The notes under the pieces are model-generated. The model saw only the letters and a list, made by a program, of their open reading frames with translations. It was not told the DNA's origin and did not search any database. From NCBI RefSeq assembly GCF_030269365.1, contig NZ_BSTF01000003.1, positions 675,303 to 739,302 on the forward strand: 64,000 nucleotides of DNA, given 5' to 3'. A program made the position numbers and the translations under genes. Position 1 is the first letter of the stretch, and the number at the start of each line of letters is the position of its first letter. Positions 42,961 to 51,909 of the stretch are shown here, piece after piece. The DNA comes from Lentzea sp. NBRC 102530 (GTDB taxonomy: Bacteria > Actinomycetota > Actinomycetes > Mycobacteriales > Pseudonocardiaceae).

Positions 42961-43260
42961 TCAGGCGACCGCGATCTCCACCGCGTGCACGCCGGGGCCG
43001 GAGGCCGACACGTCGGCCTGCCCGTTGCCGGAACGGTGCAGCGCGCGGACGGTCCAGCTGCCCGGTGCGGCGAAGAAGCGGAAGTCGCCCTCCGGGGAGG
43101 TGACCACCTCGGCGGTGAACTCGCCGGTGGAGTCGAGCAAGCGGACGAACGCGCCGCCCACGGGCGTGCCGGAGGACAGGACCTTGCCTTCCAGCACCGT
43201 CTCCGTCGTGGAGACCTCGATCGTGCCGCCCTGAGCGGGGGCGCCGCAGCCGTTGGTCAT
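42961..43260 (-). CDS. sseC: DUF1416 protein SseC
   Basis: This 99-aa protein begins MTNGCGAPAQGG and continues as a small beta-sandwich (LEGKVLSSGTPVGGAFVRLLD, EGDFRFFAAPGSWTVRAL), the DUF1416/SseC family always found beside the thiosulfate sulfurtransferase sseA in actinobacteria. The N-terminal Cys near residue 5 is conserved. Its role in sulfur transfer is unknown. GGAGG lies 9-10 nt before the ATG. It lies 5 bp after sseA. Confidence 0.9.
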   Translation of the reverse strand: MTNGCGAPAQGGTIEVSTTETVLEGKVLSSGTPVGGAFVRLLDSTGEFTAEVVTSPEGDFRFFAAPGSWTVRALHRSGNGQADVSASGPGVHAVEIAVA

Positions 43261-43265
43261 GGTGA

Positions 43266-44111
43266 TCAGGCCTCCTTGCCGGAACCGAGCTCGATCGGCA
43301 CGCCGATCAGCGAGCCGTACTCCGTCCAAGAACCGTCGTAGTTCTTGACGTCTTCGTGGCCGAGCAGCTCGCGCAGGGCGAACCAGGTGTGCGAGGAGCG
43401 CTCGCCGATGCGGCAGTAGGCGATGGTCTTGCGGCTGCCGTCGAAGCCCGCCTCGGCGTAGAGGGCGCGGAGTTCGTCGTCCGACTTGAAGGTGCCGTCC
43501 TCGTTGGCCGCCTTGGACCACGGGACGTTCACCGCGGACGGGATGTGGCCACCGCGCTGCGCCTGCTCCTGCGGGAGGTGGGCCGGGGCGAGGAGCTTGC
43601 CGGAGAACTCGTCGGGGGAGCGGACGTCGACGAGGTTCTTGTTGCCGATGGCGTCGACGACCTCGTCGCGGAACGCGCGGATCGACAGGTCCTGCTCCTG
43701 CGCGGTGTAGGAGGTGGCCGCGCGGACGACCTCTTCCTTGTCGAGCGGGCGGCCGTCGAGCTCCCACTTCTTGCGGCCGCCGTCGAGGAGCTTGACGTTG
43801 GTGTGGCCGTAGAGCTTGAAGTACCAGTACGCGTAGGCCGCGAACCAGTTGTTGTTGCCGCCGTAGAGGACGACCGTGTCGTCGTTGGAGATGCCCTTGG
43901 CCGAGAGCAGCTTCTCGAAGCCCTCGCGGTCGATGAAGTCGCGGCGGACCGGGTCCTGCAACTCCGTCTTCCAGTCGATGCGCACGGCGCCGGGGATGTG
44001 GCCGCCTTCGTACGCGGTGGTGTCCTCGTCGACCTCCGCGAACACGACGCCGGGCGCCTGGAGGTTCTCCTCGGACCAGGCGGCCGAGACCAGCACGTTC
44101 TCACGGCTCAT
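43266..44111 (-). CDS. sseA: Thiosulfate/3-mercaptopyruvate sulfurtransferase
   Basis: This 281-aa protein has two rhodanese domains. The N-terminal one (about 1-140) has lost the Cys and is structural; the C-terminal one has the active-site loop CRIGERS near residue 232. The family, also named CysA2 in mycobacteria, transfers sulfane sulfur from thiosulfate or mercaptopyruvate. It is between DUF4395 and sseC in one transcript headed by a cysteine-containing leader peptide, which fits control by cysteine. Confidence 0.93.
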   Translation of the reverse strand: MSRENVLVSAAWSEENLQAPGVVFAEVDEDTTAYEGGHIPGAVRIDWKTELQDPVRRDFIDREGFEKLLSAKGISNDDTVVLYGGNNNWFAAYAYWYFKLYGHTNVKLLDGGRKKWELDGRPLDKEEVVRAATSYTAQEQDLSIRAFRDEVVDAIGNKNLVDVRSPDEFSGKLLAPAHLPQEQAQRGGHIPSAVNVPWSKAANEDGTFKSDDELRALYAEAGFDGSRKTIAYCRIGERSSHTWFALRELLGHEDVKNYDGSWTEYGSLIGVPIELGSGKEA

Positions 44112-44142
44112 GGGAAGTTGCTCCTGTTAGTAGTGCGTGTGT

Positions 44143-44580
44143 CTATTGCGGTCGAGCGAGGGCAGGTACGTACCTGCGCAGAACGAGGTACATCTCGCAC
44201 CCGAGGCACAGGCCCAGCGCGGCGTTCAGGAGCGCTGCCACCAGTGCCAAACCGGTCGCCACCATGCCGAGCGTGGTGAGGCCCGTGGCGTAACCGAGGG
44301 TGCCGATCAGGGCGAAGACGAAGCCGACGCCTTGCGCGAACCGCAACGGGGCGGCTTCCTCGCGTTCGGTGGTCGGGGTCAGGCGGGGCTGGATCGCGTA
44401 GCGGTAGACGTGACCCCACGGGTTCAGCTTCAACGAGATGAACGCGCACATCGCGAAGAGCACCGTCTGGGCGGCGAGGAGACGCCACCAACCGGTGAGC
44501 AACACGATCGCGAGGATGACGGTGGTCATCCAGGCGGAGAAGCGCGGTCCGCGCGGGTCTACAGGGGAGTCTTTGAGCAC
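44143..44580 (-). CDS. DUF4395 membrane protein
   Basis: This 145-aa protein has four hydrophobic segments and the DUF4395 features DPRGPRFSAW at the N-terminus, KLNPWGHVYRYAIQPRL, and a LGLCLGCEMYLVLRRY end with a C-x2-C pair. The family is often fused or adjacent to thioredoxin or rhodanese proteins and probably works in thiol or sulfur chemistry in the membrane. GGAGG is 5 nt before the GTG at 44580. A cysteine-containing leader peptide is 72 bp upstream. Confidence 0.88.
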   Translation of the reverse strand: MLKDSPVDPRGPRFSAWMTTVILAIVLLTGWWRLLAAQTVLFAMCAFISLKLNPWGHVYRYAIQPRLTPTTEREEAAPLRFAQGVGFVFALIGTLGYATGLTTLGMVATGLALVAALLNAALGLCLGCEMYLVLRRYVPALARPQ

Positions 44581-44652
44581 GACGACCTCCGGGCAAACGG
44601 ACGAGAGGAAATCAGTCCGGCAGAGGTAGCTGGTGGGCGTCAAGCAGCCCAG

Positions 44653-44730
44653 TCAGCTCGTCGTGCGACACAGGCTGCTGCGCACGCGGCACAGGTCAAC
44701 CGCGCGTCGCTTCGTGAGCAGCATGGTCAT
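44653..44730 (-). CDS. Cysteine-containing leader peptide (attenuator type)
   Basis: A 25-codon leaderless gene encodes MTMLLTKRRAVDLC, then a short stretch with a second Cys (LCR) and a Ser/Thr end. Peptides with LTKRRAVDLCRV are known upstream of sulfur genes in actinobacteria. In mycobacteria, polycysteine leaderless short genes before the cysA2 operon act as cysteine-responsive attenuators. Here it precedes DUF4395, sseA and sseC. It has only two Cys codons, fewer than the mycobacterial ones. A second ATG is two codons in. Confidence 0.8.
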   Translation of the reverse strand: MTMLLTKRRAVDLCRVRSSLCRTTS

Positions 44731-44737
44731 GGCAGCG

Positions 44738-44743
44738 AGGGTA
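44738..44743 (-). promoter_or_regulatory. -10 box of the leader peptide transcript
   Basis: TACCCT (44743-44738) is 7 nt before the ATG, which puts the first transcribed base at the start codon. No clear -35 is seen. Confidence 0.65.
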
Positions 44744-44809
44744 GCCCTCAATCCCTCGGTGCGGGAGGTATGTCCATCTGGTGGAACAACGCAGGTTCAC
44801 CCGACCGGA

Positions 44810-45226
44810 TTAGGGCAAATGCGGGCGCAGCGCGGCGAGCAACGTGTCGCGTTTCGGCACGCCGCCGACCCGCAACACCTCGGTGCCGTCGGCCGTCAGG
44901 GCCAGCGTCGTGGGGGTGCGCATGACGCCCAGCGACGCGGCCACGTCCGGGAGGTTCGTGACGTCCAGTTCGGCGTGGGTGAGGCCGTCGGTGCGGTCGG
45001 CCAGGTCGCGCAGGACGACCTTCGCGTGCCGGCAGGGCGCGCAGAACGTCGTGGAGAGCTGGACCAGCGTCACCCCCGGCGCGACCAGCAGGTCGCGCAC
45101 GGGAGCGGGCAGGTCGGGAACCGCGGAGGCCTTCGACGAGGAGATGCGGCCCTCGCGGACCTTGAGCAGCACACCGATCGCACCGGCCACGGCCAGCGCG
45201 CCCAGCAGCGCCCACACACCTGTCAT
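44810..45226 (-). CDS. thiX: Membrane-anchored thioredoxin-like protein (ThiX/Rv0816c type)
   Basis: This 138-aa protein has an N-terminal membrane helix (residues 4-22) and a thioredoxin domain with active site Cys62-Ala-Pro-Cys65 (TTFCAPCRHAK) and the cis-Pro in RTPTTLAL. CAPC is an unusual active-site pair. In mycobacteria the gene next to sseA and DUF2993 is called thiX. It is an outward- or inward-facing oxidoreductase; topology is unclear. ATG overlaps the lmeA stop by 4 bp. Confidence 0.88.
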   Translation of the reverse strand: MTGVWALLGALAVAGAIGVLLKVREGRISSSKASAVPDLPAPVRDLLVAPGVTLVQLSTTFCAPCRHAKVVLRDLADRTDGLTHAELDVTNLPDVAASLGVMRTPTTLALTADGTEVLRVGGVPKRDTLLAALRPHLP

Positions 45227-46041
45227 CGCTGGACCAACGGTACATCCGCGATCTGGCCCGACAGCTTGAACGAACCGCTCTCCACCTCGACGGCGGTGGG
45301 CACGGCGCCGAACGGCAACGTGCCCGGGTCGATCTTGATCGCGAGCGCCTGGCGCAGCTGCGGGATGATCTGCTTCAACGACGCGTCGTTCAGCTCGATG
45401 TCGTCGATGTTGATCTGGATGGCACCGCTGACCAGCGCGATCTGCCCGTACGCGGTGAGCGTCACGACCTTGCCGGCCACGTTCGTCTCGCCGGAGAGCT
45501 TGATCGCGGCCGTGGTCTTGGGGGCCGCGGGGTCGGTCTGGGCGGGCGTGGCGACGCGGTTGTCCGGCTCGATCGAGAGCTTGTCGAACGGCGTCACCTG
45601 GTTCGCGAGCCGGTTCAGGTCCAGCGCCTTGATCCGCACGCTGCCCTTCACGGTGTCGATCGTCGCCTTGGAGACGTTGCCCGCCAGCAGGTCCGCGAGT
45701 TCCACGCGGGTGTGCAGCAGGTCGGCCTCGACGTCCAGGTCGCGCAGGTCGACGCCCTGCTGCTCGTCCTTGACGGGCACGCCGGACGCGCGGATCTCGA
45801 CGTGCTGGTAGTCGCCGCGCAACGCCTGCAGCGCGAACGGGAACCCGTTGATGCGCACCGACGGGTCCTCGCTGAGCTGGAGCTTCTCCCGCATCCGCTG
45901 CGCGATCTGGTACTCGCCCGCCGCGGCGAGCGCGAAGTCGGCCGCCACGAGCAGCACGCCGAGCACGATCACGGTGACGATGAGGAACTTCCCGCGCCGG
46001 GACTTCTTCTTTCGCGGCCGTGCAGGGGTCTGGGCAGTCAT
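45223..46041 (-). CDS. lmeA: DUF2993 / LmeA-family periplasmic lipid-binding protein
   Basis: This 272-aa protein has an N-terminal basic stretch (RPRKKKSRRGK) and a signal/anchor helix, then the DUF2993 beta-rich lipid-binding fold (INGFPFALQALRGDYQHVEI, GVDLRDLDVEADLLHTR). LmeA of mycobacteria binds phospholipids and is needed for mannan elongation of lipomannan. Actinomycete members are taken to have similar envelope roles. ATG overlaps the upstream hydrolase stop; the stop overlaps thiX. Confidence 0.82.
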   Translation of the reverse strand: MTAQTPARPRKKKSRRGKFLIVTVIVLGVLLVAADFALAAAGEYQIAQRMREKLQLSEDPSVRINGFPFALQALRGDYQHVEIRASGVPVKDEQQGVDLRDLDVEADLLHTRVELADLLAGNVSKATIDTVKGSVRIKALDLNRLANQVTPFDKLSIEPDNRVATPAQTDPAAPKTTAAIKLSGETNVAGKVVTLTAYGQIALVSGAIQINIDDIELNDASLKQIIPQLRQALAIKIDPGTLPFGAVPTAVEVESGSFKLSGQIADVPLVQR

Positions 46042-46775
46042 TCCTCGTCCTCGACGTTAACGGCGATCCATGCCGCCATCCGGTCTACCAGGTCTGGAGT
46101 CGCGGCCGATTCGGCGTGCCGCATGCCGGGTTCGATCCACAACTCGGCATGTCCGGAGGACGCGCGGTGCAGCGACCTGGCGTGCTCCACGGAGAAATAG
46201 TGGTCCAGGTCACCGTGCACGATCAGCAGTGGGGTCGGTGTGATGCGCCCGACCACCTCCAGCGGACTCTCCGGCGCCTGTACCCAGCTCTCGCCCAGCC
46301 GAACCCCGAGCGCCCGCGCGGCGAGCTTGCCGTGGGGTTGTTCGAGCAGCCAGTGCACCCGCCGCATGGGAGCGGTCTCGCGCGACCACCAGCGGGCCGG
46401 GCCGCTCACCGACACGACCGCGTCCGGCCTCGTCTCCCCCAGCGCCGCGTGCCGCAGGACGATCGACGCGCCCATCGAGAACCCGATCGTGGCGATCTTC
46501 GAGTAGCCCAGCGACCGGGCCAGCCGCACGCCCGCCTCGATGTCGTGGACCTCGTCGGCGCCGACCGTGGAGCGTCCGCCGGACCGTCCGTGGCCGCGGA
46601 AGTCGAACGCGACGACGCCGGCGTTGCGAGCCAGTCGGGCCAGCACACGGGCCACGTACGGGCGCCGCACGTTGTTCGTGAACCCGTGCCCCACAACGAA
46701 AGCGAGGTCGCTTTCGCTCTTGTGGTGGACGCCGTGCAGCAGCACCCCGTCGTGTGACATCGATGTAACAGGCAT
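46038..46775 (-). CDS. Alpha/beta hydrolase
   Basis: This 245-aa alpha/beta hydrolase has the nucleophile elbow GFSMGAS, an oxyanion region FVVGHGFTNN, DFRGHGRS, and acid/base Asp and His in VHGDLDHYF and EPGMRHAES. It resembles lysophospholipase/serine aminopeptidase S33-type enzymes. Substrate unknown. ATG at 46775 is used here; ATG 46760 is a shorter option and neither has a good ribosome-binding site. It is divergent from glnR and coupled to lmeA. Confidence 0.8.
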   Translation of the reverse strand: MPVTSMSHDGVLLHGVHHKSESDLAFVVGHGFTNNVRRPYVARVLARLARNAGVVAFDFRGHGRSGGRSTVGADEVHDIEAGVRLARSLGYSKIATIGFSMGASIVLRHAALGETRPDAVVSVSGPARWWSRETAPMRRVHWLLEQPHGKLAARALGVRLGESWVQAPESPLEVVGRITPTPLLIVHGDLDHYFSVEHARSLHRASSGHAELWIEPGMRHAESAATPDLVDRMAAWIAVNVEDEE

Positions 46776-46935
46776 GACGCCTGTGGAAACAAATGTGAGC
46801 ACGGCTTCTTGACCTGGGACTTTCTCGACCGGCACCGGTAGTCTCTCCGTCATCCGCAGGCAACGGGGCCCGGTCACCGTACGCCGCTGGTCTGGTCGTG
46901 GGTGACCGACCACGGCCGATTTGGAGGGCGCCGCG

Positions 46936-47694
46936 ATGAGCATCGACGTGCTTCTGCTGACGACAGACCCGGACCCGGAGGCCGTGCTTCCCGCGCTGGC
47001 CCTGCTGCCGCACGCGGTACGCCCGCTGCGTCCCGAGGTCTCCGCGCTCCTCGAAGCCGGACCCCACGACATCGTGTTGATCGACGCCCGCACCGACCTC
47101 GTCGGCGCGCGCTCGCTGTGCCGCCTGCTCGACTCGTCCGGCGTGGACGTGCCCGTCGTGGCCGTCGTCACCGAGGGCGGTCTGGTCGCGGTCAACTCCG
47201 ACTGGTCGGTCGACGAGATCCTGCTGCCGAACTCCGGCCCCGCCGAGGTCGACGCCCGCCTGCGGCTGGTCCGCTCGCGCCGCGGCACGGCGGCCCCCGG
47301 CGGCGACGGCGCGTTGCAGCTCGGCGACCTGGTCATCGACGAGGCCACCTACACCGCGCGCCTCAAGGGCCGCCCGCTCGACCTCACCTACAAGGAGTTC
47401 GAGCTCCTCAAGTACCTCGCGCAGCACGCGGGCCGGGTGTTCACCCGCGCGCAGCTGCTGCAGGAGGTCTGGGGCTACGACTTCTTCGGTGGCACCCGCA
47501 CGGTCGACGTCCACGTGCGACGGCTGCGCGCGAAGCTCGGCCCCGAGCACGAGGCGCTCATCGGCACGGTCCGCAACGTGGGCTACAAGTTCGTCCGCCC
47601 GCCGCGTCCCGGCTCGTCGCGCCGTCCCGAGGTCAGCGAGGTGGAGATCGACGACTCCGCCCGCGTCCTGGATGAGCGTTTGATCGCGCGGTAG
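46936..47694 (+). CDS. glnR: GlnR-type orphan OmpR-family regulator
   Basis: This 252-aa OmpR/PhoB-type protein has an atypical receiver ([11 protein letters not shown], Asp near residue 50 in VLIDARTD, no full acidic pocket) and a winged helix ([22 protein letters not shown] shown in part; [28 protein letters not shown]). This and its position beside mshD identify GlnR, the global nitrogen regulator of actinobacteria, which needs no kinase partner. GGAGG is 8 nt before the ATG. A long acidic/basic tail follows the DNA-binding domain. Confidence 0.9.
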   Translation: MSIDVLLLTTDPDPEAVLPALALLPHAVRPLRPEVSALLEAGPHDIVLIDARTDLVGARSLCRLLDSSGVDVPVVAVVTEGGLVAVNSDWSVDEILLPNSGPAEVDARLRLVRSRRGTAAPGGDGALQLGDLVIDEATYTARLKGRPLDLTYKEFELLKYLAQHAGRVFTRAQLLQEVWGYDFFGGTRTVDVHVRRLRAKLGPEHEALIGTVRNVGYKFVRPPRPGSSRRPEVSEVEIDDSARVLDERLIAR

Positions 47695-47704
47695 GTTCGC
47701 CTGT

Positions 47705-48580
47705 GTGGCGCAACTGAGCTGGTTCGAGGAGCTGTCGGCCGAGCAGGCCGCCGAGGTGACGGGGCTGTTGCAGGCCGCCGAGAGCACCGACGGCGTGCCG
47801 CCGGTCGGCGAGGCCGTGCGGCTGCGGATGCGTCCCGGTGCGACGGGCAGCCGGCACCTCCTCGCGCACGTGGACGGGGAACTCGCCGGGTACGCGCACG
47901 TCGACCTGGTCGGCGACTCGGCGGGCAACAAGGTCGCCGAACTGGCCGTGCACCCGAAGCACCGCCATCAGGGCGTGGGCGCGGCGCTGGTCGACGCGCT
48001 GCCGCGGGAGACGCTGCGGATCTGGGCGCACGGCGGGCACCCCGACGCCGAGAAGCTCGCCCAGAAGCTGGGCTTCCGCAAGGTGCGCGAACTGCTGCGG
48101 ATGCGGTTGCGCGTCGAGAACGACCTGCCGGAGCCCGTGCTGCCCGAGGGCATCACCATCCGCCCGTTCGTGCCGGGGCAGGACGAGGCCGCGGTCGTCT
48201 ACGTGAACCACCGCGCGTTCGACTGGCACCCCGAACAGGGCGCGATGTCGGTCGAGGACGTCCAGGCCAAGGAAGAAGAGGACTGGTTCGACGCCGGGGG
48301 CTTCCTGCTCGCGGTCGACGCCGACGACCGGCTGGCCGGCTTCCACTGGACCAAGGTGCACACGCCGAAGCTCGGCGAGGTCTACGTCGTGGGCGTCGAC
48401 CCGGACCGGCAGGGCGGCGGCCTCGGCAGGGCACTGACCCTCGCGGGCCTGCGGCACCTGCGCGAACAGGGCGTCAAGGAAGTGATGCTCTACGTCGAGT
48501 CCGACAACACCGCCGCGGTGCGCGTCTACACGAAGCTCGGCTTCACCCTTTGGGATGCCGACGTCCAGTACGCCCGGTAG
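47705..48580 (+). CDS. mshD: Mycothiol synthase
   Basis: This 291-aa protein has two GNAT domains. The N-terminal one has ELAVHPKHRHQGVGAALV and the C-terminal one VVGVDPDRQGGGLGRALT. MshD acetylates the cysteine of Cys-GlcN-Ins to give mycothiol, the actinobacterial low-molecular-weight thiol. TAGGTT (47692-47697) overlaps the glnR stop and lies 7 nt before GTG 47705, so it can be expressed leaderless as well as by readthrough. The isomerase-like protein at 3 kb would use mycothiol. Confidence 0.92.
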   Translation: MAQLSWFEELSAEQAAEVTGLLQAAESTDGVPPVGEAVRLRMRPGATGSRHLLAHVDGELAGYAHVDLVGDSAGNKVAELAVHPKHRHQGVGAALVDALPRETLRIWAHGGHPDAEKLAQKLGFRKVRELLRMRLRVENDLPEPVLPEGITIRPFVPGQDEAAVVYVNHRAFDWHPEQGAMSVEDVQAKEEEDWFDAGGFLLAVDADDRLAGFHWTKVHTPKLGEVYVVGVDPDRQGGGLGRALTLAGLRHLREQGVKEVMLYVESDNTAAVRVYTKLGFTLWDADVQYAR

Positions 48581-48661
48581 TCAACGGACCGTCACAAAAC
48601 GCATACGCCCAGGTCACGCAGTCACTCATTCGGCCGTGTGACCCGTCACTTCCCGTCCTGT

Positions 48662-48679
48662 GTTCACCTTCCGTTCACC
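48662..48679 (+). promoter_or_regulatory. PHO box upstream of pstS
   Basis: GTTCACC occurs twice, 11 bp apart (48662-48668, 48673-48679), the direct-repeat unit bound by PhoP in actinobacteria. It lies about 100 bp before the pstS start, where it should activate at low phosphate. Confidence 0.8.
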
Positions 48680-48777
48680 TTGTCTAGGTGGGTTGTCCAC
48701 TCTGGCTACCTACCTTCCACAGCGAGCGGCGACGCCCGTCGCGACTCGCTAATGCTTCCGCAAGGTGGAGGACCAAG

Positions 48778-49890
48778 GTGAAGATCCAGCGGCACGGTGC
48801 CGTGCTCGGCCTCGTCGCGGCCAGCGCGCTGCTGCTCGGTGCATGTGGCAGTGACAACAACGCTCCGGCGGGTGGTGACAACGCCGCGTCGAACGCTGCC
48901 GCGGCGCCCGTCGAGTGCGGTGGCAAGACCAACCTCAACGCCGAGGGTTCCTCCGCGCAGAAGAACGCGGTCGACGCGTTCGTGCAGGCCTACCAGGCCG
49001 CCTGCCCCGGCGTGAACGTCGCGTACAACCCGTCCGGCTCCGGCGCGGGCGTGAAGAACTTCAACGCCGGCCAGGTCGACTTCGGTGGCTCGGACTCCGC
49101 GCTCAAGGAAGGCGCCGAGACCGAGGCCGCCGCCAAGCGCTGCCAGACGAACCCGGCCTGGAACCTGCCGCTGGTCTTCGGCCCCGTCGCCGTCGGCTAC
49201 AAGGTCTCCGGTGTGGACAGCCTCGTGCTGGACGCCAAGACCACCGCCGCGATCTTCTCCGGCGCGGTCAAGAAGTGGAACGACCCGGCCATCAAGGCGC
49301 TGAACGGCTCCGCGACCCTGCCGGACAAGGACATCGCGGTCATCTACCGCTCGGACGAGTCGGGCACCACCGACAACTTCCAGAAGTACCTCAAGGTCGC
49401 CGGTGGCTGGACCAAGGGTGAGGGCAAGCAGTTCAAGGGCGGTGTCGGCGAGGGCAAGGAGAAGTCCGCCGGTGTCGCGCAGGCCGTCGGCTCCATCGAC
49501 GGTGCCATCACCTACGTCGAGTGGTCGTTCGCGCAGGACAACAAGCTCTCGATCGCCAAGATCGACGCCGGTGCCGGCGCCGTCGAGCTGACCGCCGAGT
49601 CGGCCGGCAAGGCCATCGACGAGGCCAAGATCAAGGGCCAGGGCAACGACCTCGTCCTCGACCTCGACTCGATCTACGGCACCAAGGCCGCCGGTGCGTA
49701 CCCGCTGCTGCTCGCGACCTACGAGATCGTGTGCTCTAAGGGCTACGACGCCGACACCGCTAAGGCCGTCAAGGCGTTCCTCACGGTCGCTGCCACCACC
49801 GGTCAGGCCCAGCTCGCCGAGGCCGGCTACGTGCCGCTGCCCAAGGCGTTCCAGGAGAAGATCCTGACCGCCGTGAAGGCGATCGCCTGA
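48778..49890 (+). CDS. pstS: Phosphate-binding lipoprotein
   Basis: This 370-aa lipoprotein has lipobox LGAC (Cys23), then the PstS fold: NAEGSSAQKNAVDAF, FGGSDSALK, FGPVAVGYKVSGV and YRSDESGTTDNF, whose Ser, Asp and Thr contact phosphate. It delivers phosphate to PstCAB. GTG at 48778 follows AGGTGGAGG; the frame is open upstream as a shadow. The PHO box points to induction by PhoP at low phosphate. Confidence 0.95.
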   Translation: MKIQRHGAVLGLVAASALLLGACGSDNNAPAGGDNAASNAAAAPVECGGKTNLNAEGSSAQKNAVDAFVQAYQAACPGVNVAYNPSGSGAGVKNFNAGQVDFGGSDSALKEGAETEAAAKRCQTNPAWNLPLVFGPVAVGYKVSGVDSLVLDAKTTAAIFSGAVKKWNDPAIKALNGSATLPDKDIAVIYRSDESGTTDNFQKYLKVAGGWTKGEGKQFKGGVGEGKEKSAGVAQAVGSIDGAITYVEWSFAQDNKLSIAKIDAGAGAVELTAESAGKAIDEAKIKGQGNDLVLDLDSIYGTKAAGAYPLLLATYEIVCSKGYDADTAKAVKAFLTVAATTGQAQLAEAGYVPLPKAFQEKILTAVKAIA

Positions 49891-49923
49891 GGTTGATGCG
49901 AGACTTCGGCCAACGCTGACGCG

Positions 49924-50988
49924 ATGAACGATCCCGTCGTGGCCAAGCGCCCCGCCGGTTCCGGTGACACCGGAACCGAGCGGGGCGTCGCGGCTGCTCA
50001 CACCGCCTCGGAGGCTCCGATTCCCCCGACACCGGAAGCTTCAGCTACCACCAAGGCACCTCACGTCCGGCCCGGTGACCGCATCTTCCGCGGCCTGGCG
50101 ACGGGATCCGGTGTCTTCATCGTCGTCCTCATCGGCGCGATCGGGCTGTTCCTGATCCTGCAGGCCATCCCGTCGCTCGGGCTGGACAACGTCAACTTCC
50201 TGACCAGCCGCGAGTGGAACACCACCGACCCCACCAACCTGCGGTTCGGCATCCTCGACCTGACGCTCGTCACGGTCGTCGTCGCGCTGCTCGCCCTGCT
50301 GATCGCCATGCCGATCGCGCTGGGCATCGCGTTGTTCCTCACGCAGTACGCGCCGCGCAACCTCGCCCGGCCGTTCGCGTACGTCGTCGACCTGCTCGCC
50401 GCGGTCCCCTCGATCGTCTTCGGCCTGTGGGGGCTGTTCGTGCTCGGCCCGGTGCTCTTCCCGTTCTCGGAGTGGCTGATCGAGAACCTCGGCTGGATCC
50501 CGCTGCTCGCCAAGGGCAACGTGAACGTCCAGCTGGGCGGCACCATCTTCACCGCGGGCATCGTCGTCGCGGTGATGATCCTGCCGATCATCACGGCCGT
50601 CAGCCGCGAGGTCTTCGAGCGCACGCCCACGATGCACATCGAGGGTGCGATCGCGCTCGGCGCGACCAAGTGGGAGGTCGTCCGCACGACCGTCCTGCCG
50701 TTCGGCAAGGCCGGTTACGTCAGCGCCTCGATGCTCGGCCTCGGCCGCGCGCTCGGTGAGACCATCGCGGTCGCGATCATCCTGAGCACGGCCACCAGCG
50801 CGTTCGGCTGGTCGCTGTTCGACGGTGGTTCGACGTTCGCCTCGAAGATCGCCCTGGCCGCACCCGAGTTCAACGACCCGCGCTCGGCAGGTGCCTACAT
50901 CGCCGCCGGTCTGGTGCTGTTCGTGCTGACCTTCGTCGTGAACGCCATCGCGCGTTCGATCGTCGCCGGCCACAAGGAGTACGAGTGA
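49924..50988 (+). CDS. pstC: Phosphate ABC transporter permease PstC
   Basis: This 354-aa permease has an unusually long N-terminal cytoplasmic stretch (about 55 residues rich in Pro, Ala and Thr) before the first of six membrane segments. The EAA loop is EGAIALGATKWEVVRTTVLPF, read near residue 240. Partner of PstA in the inner membrane. ATG at 49924; the stop overlaps pstA by 4 bp. Confidence 0.94.
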   Translation: MNDPVVAKRPAGSGDTGTERGVAAAHTASEAPIPPTPEASATTKAPHVRPGDRIFRGLATGSGVFIVVLIGAIGLFLILQAIPSLGLDNVNFLTSREWNTTDPTNLRFGILDLTLVTVVVALLALLIAMPIALGIALFLTQYAPRNLARPFAYVVDLLAAVPSIVFGLWGLFVLGPVLFPFSEWLIENLGWIPLLAKGNVNVQLGGTIFTAGIVVAVMILPIITAVSREVFERTPTMHIEGAIALGATKWEVVRTTVLPFGKAGYVSASMLGLGRALGETIAVAIILSTATSAFGWSLFDGGSTFASKIALAAPEFNDPRSAGAYIAAGLVLFVLTFVVNAIARSIVAGHKEYE

Positions 50989-51899
50989 GCACCAACCTCG
51001 CTGACCCCCAGCGCCTCGCGACGCCGCCGACGTTCCAGGCCGTCAGCGTCTCCCGCCGGATCAAGAACGGCATCGCCACCGGGCTCGTCTGGGGCGCGTT
51101 CCTGATCGCGGTCATCCCGCTGGTGTGGGTGCTCTACACCGTCATCCAGCGCGGCTTCCCGGTCATCCTCGACGGTGACTGGTGGCAGAAGTCGATGTCC
51201 GGTCTGCTGGCCCGCCAGCAGGGCGGCGGCGCGTACCACGCGATCTACGGAACGCTGGTCCAGGGCCTCGTCTGCGCCGTGATCTCGGTGCCGATCGGCA
51301 TCATGATCGCCATCTACCTCGTCGAGTACGGCGGCCGCTCGAAGCTGGCGAAGGCCACGACGTTCATGGTCGACATCCTCACCGGTGTCCCGTCGATCGT
51401 CGCGGCGCTGTTCGTCTACACCGTGTGGATCACGTACTTCGGCCTCGGCCGCAGTGCGCTCGCCGTGTCGCTCGCCCTGGTGCTGCTGATGGTGCCGGTC
51501 ATCGTGCGCACGACCGAGGAGATGCTCAAGATCGTCCCGGACGAGCTGCGCGAGGCCTCGTACGCGCTGGGCATCCCCAAGTGGAAGACGATCGTCAAGA
51601 TCGTCATCCCGACCGCGCTCTCCGGCATCCTGACCGGCATCATGCTGGCCCTCGCCCGCGTCATGGGCGAGACCGCGCCGGTGCTGGTGCTCGCCGCGTA
51701 CGCGCCGTTCATCAACTACAACCTCTTCGACGGCCCGATGGCCTCGCTGCCGTTGATGATGGTGAACGAGCGCAACAACCCGACGCAGGCGGGTTTCGAG
51801 CGCATCTGGGGCGCGGCGATCACCCTCGTCGTCCTCATCACCCTGTTCAACCTCCTGGCGACCGTGATCTCGCGGGCGCTGGCGCCGAAGACGAAGTGA
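50985..51899 (+). CDS. pstA: Phosphate ABC transporter permease PstA
   Basis: This 304-aa permease has six membrane segments and the EAA loop [21 protein letters not shown] near residue 190, followed by [12 protein letters not shown], which is typical of PstA. It starts with GTG overlapping the pstC stop. pstB follows 10 bp later, so the four pst genes are one operon. Confidence 0.95.
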   Translation: MSTNLADPQRLATPPTFQAVSVSRRIKNGIATGLVWGAFLIAVIPLVWVLYTVIQRGFPVILDGDWWQKSMSGLLARQQGGGAYHAIYGTLVQGLVCAVISVPIGIMIAIYLVEYGGRSKLAKATTFMVDILTGVPSIVAALFVYTVWITYFGLGRSALAVSLALVLLMVPVIVRTTEEMLKIVPDELREASYALGIPKWKTIVKIVIPTALSGILTGIMLALARVMGETAPVLVLAAYAPFINYNLFDGPMASLPLMMVNERNNPTQAGFERIWGAAITLVVLITLFNLLATVISRALAPKTK

Positions 51900-51909
51900 G
51901 CGGGCGGAC

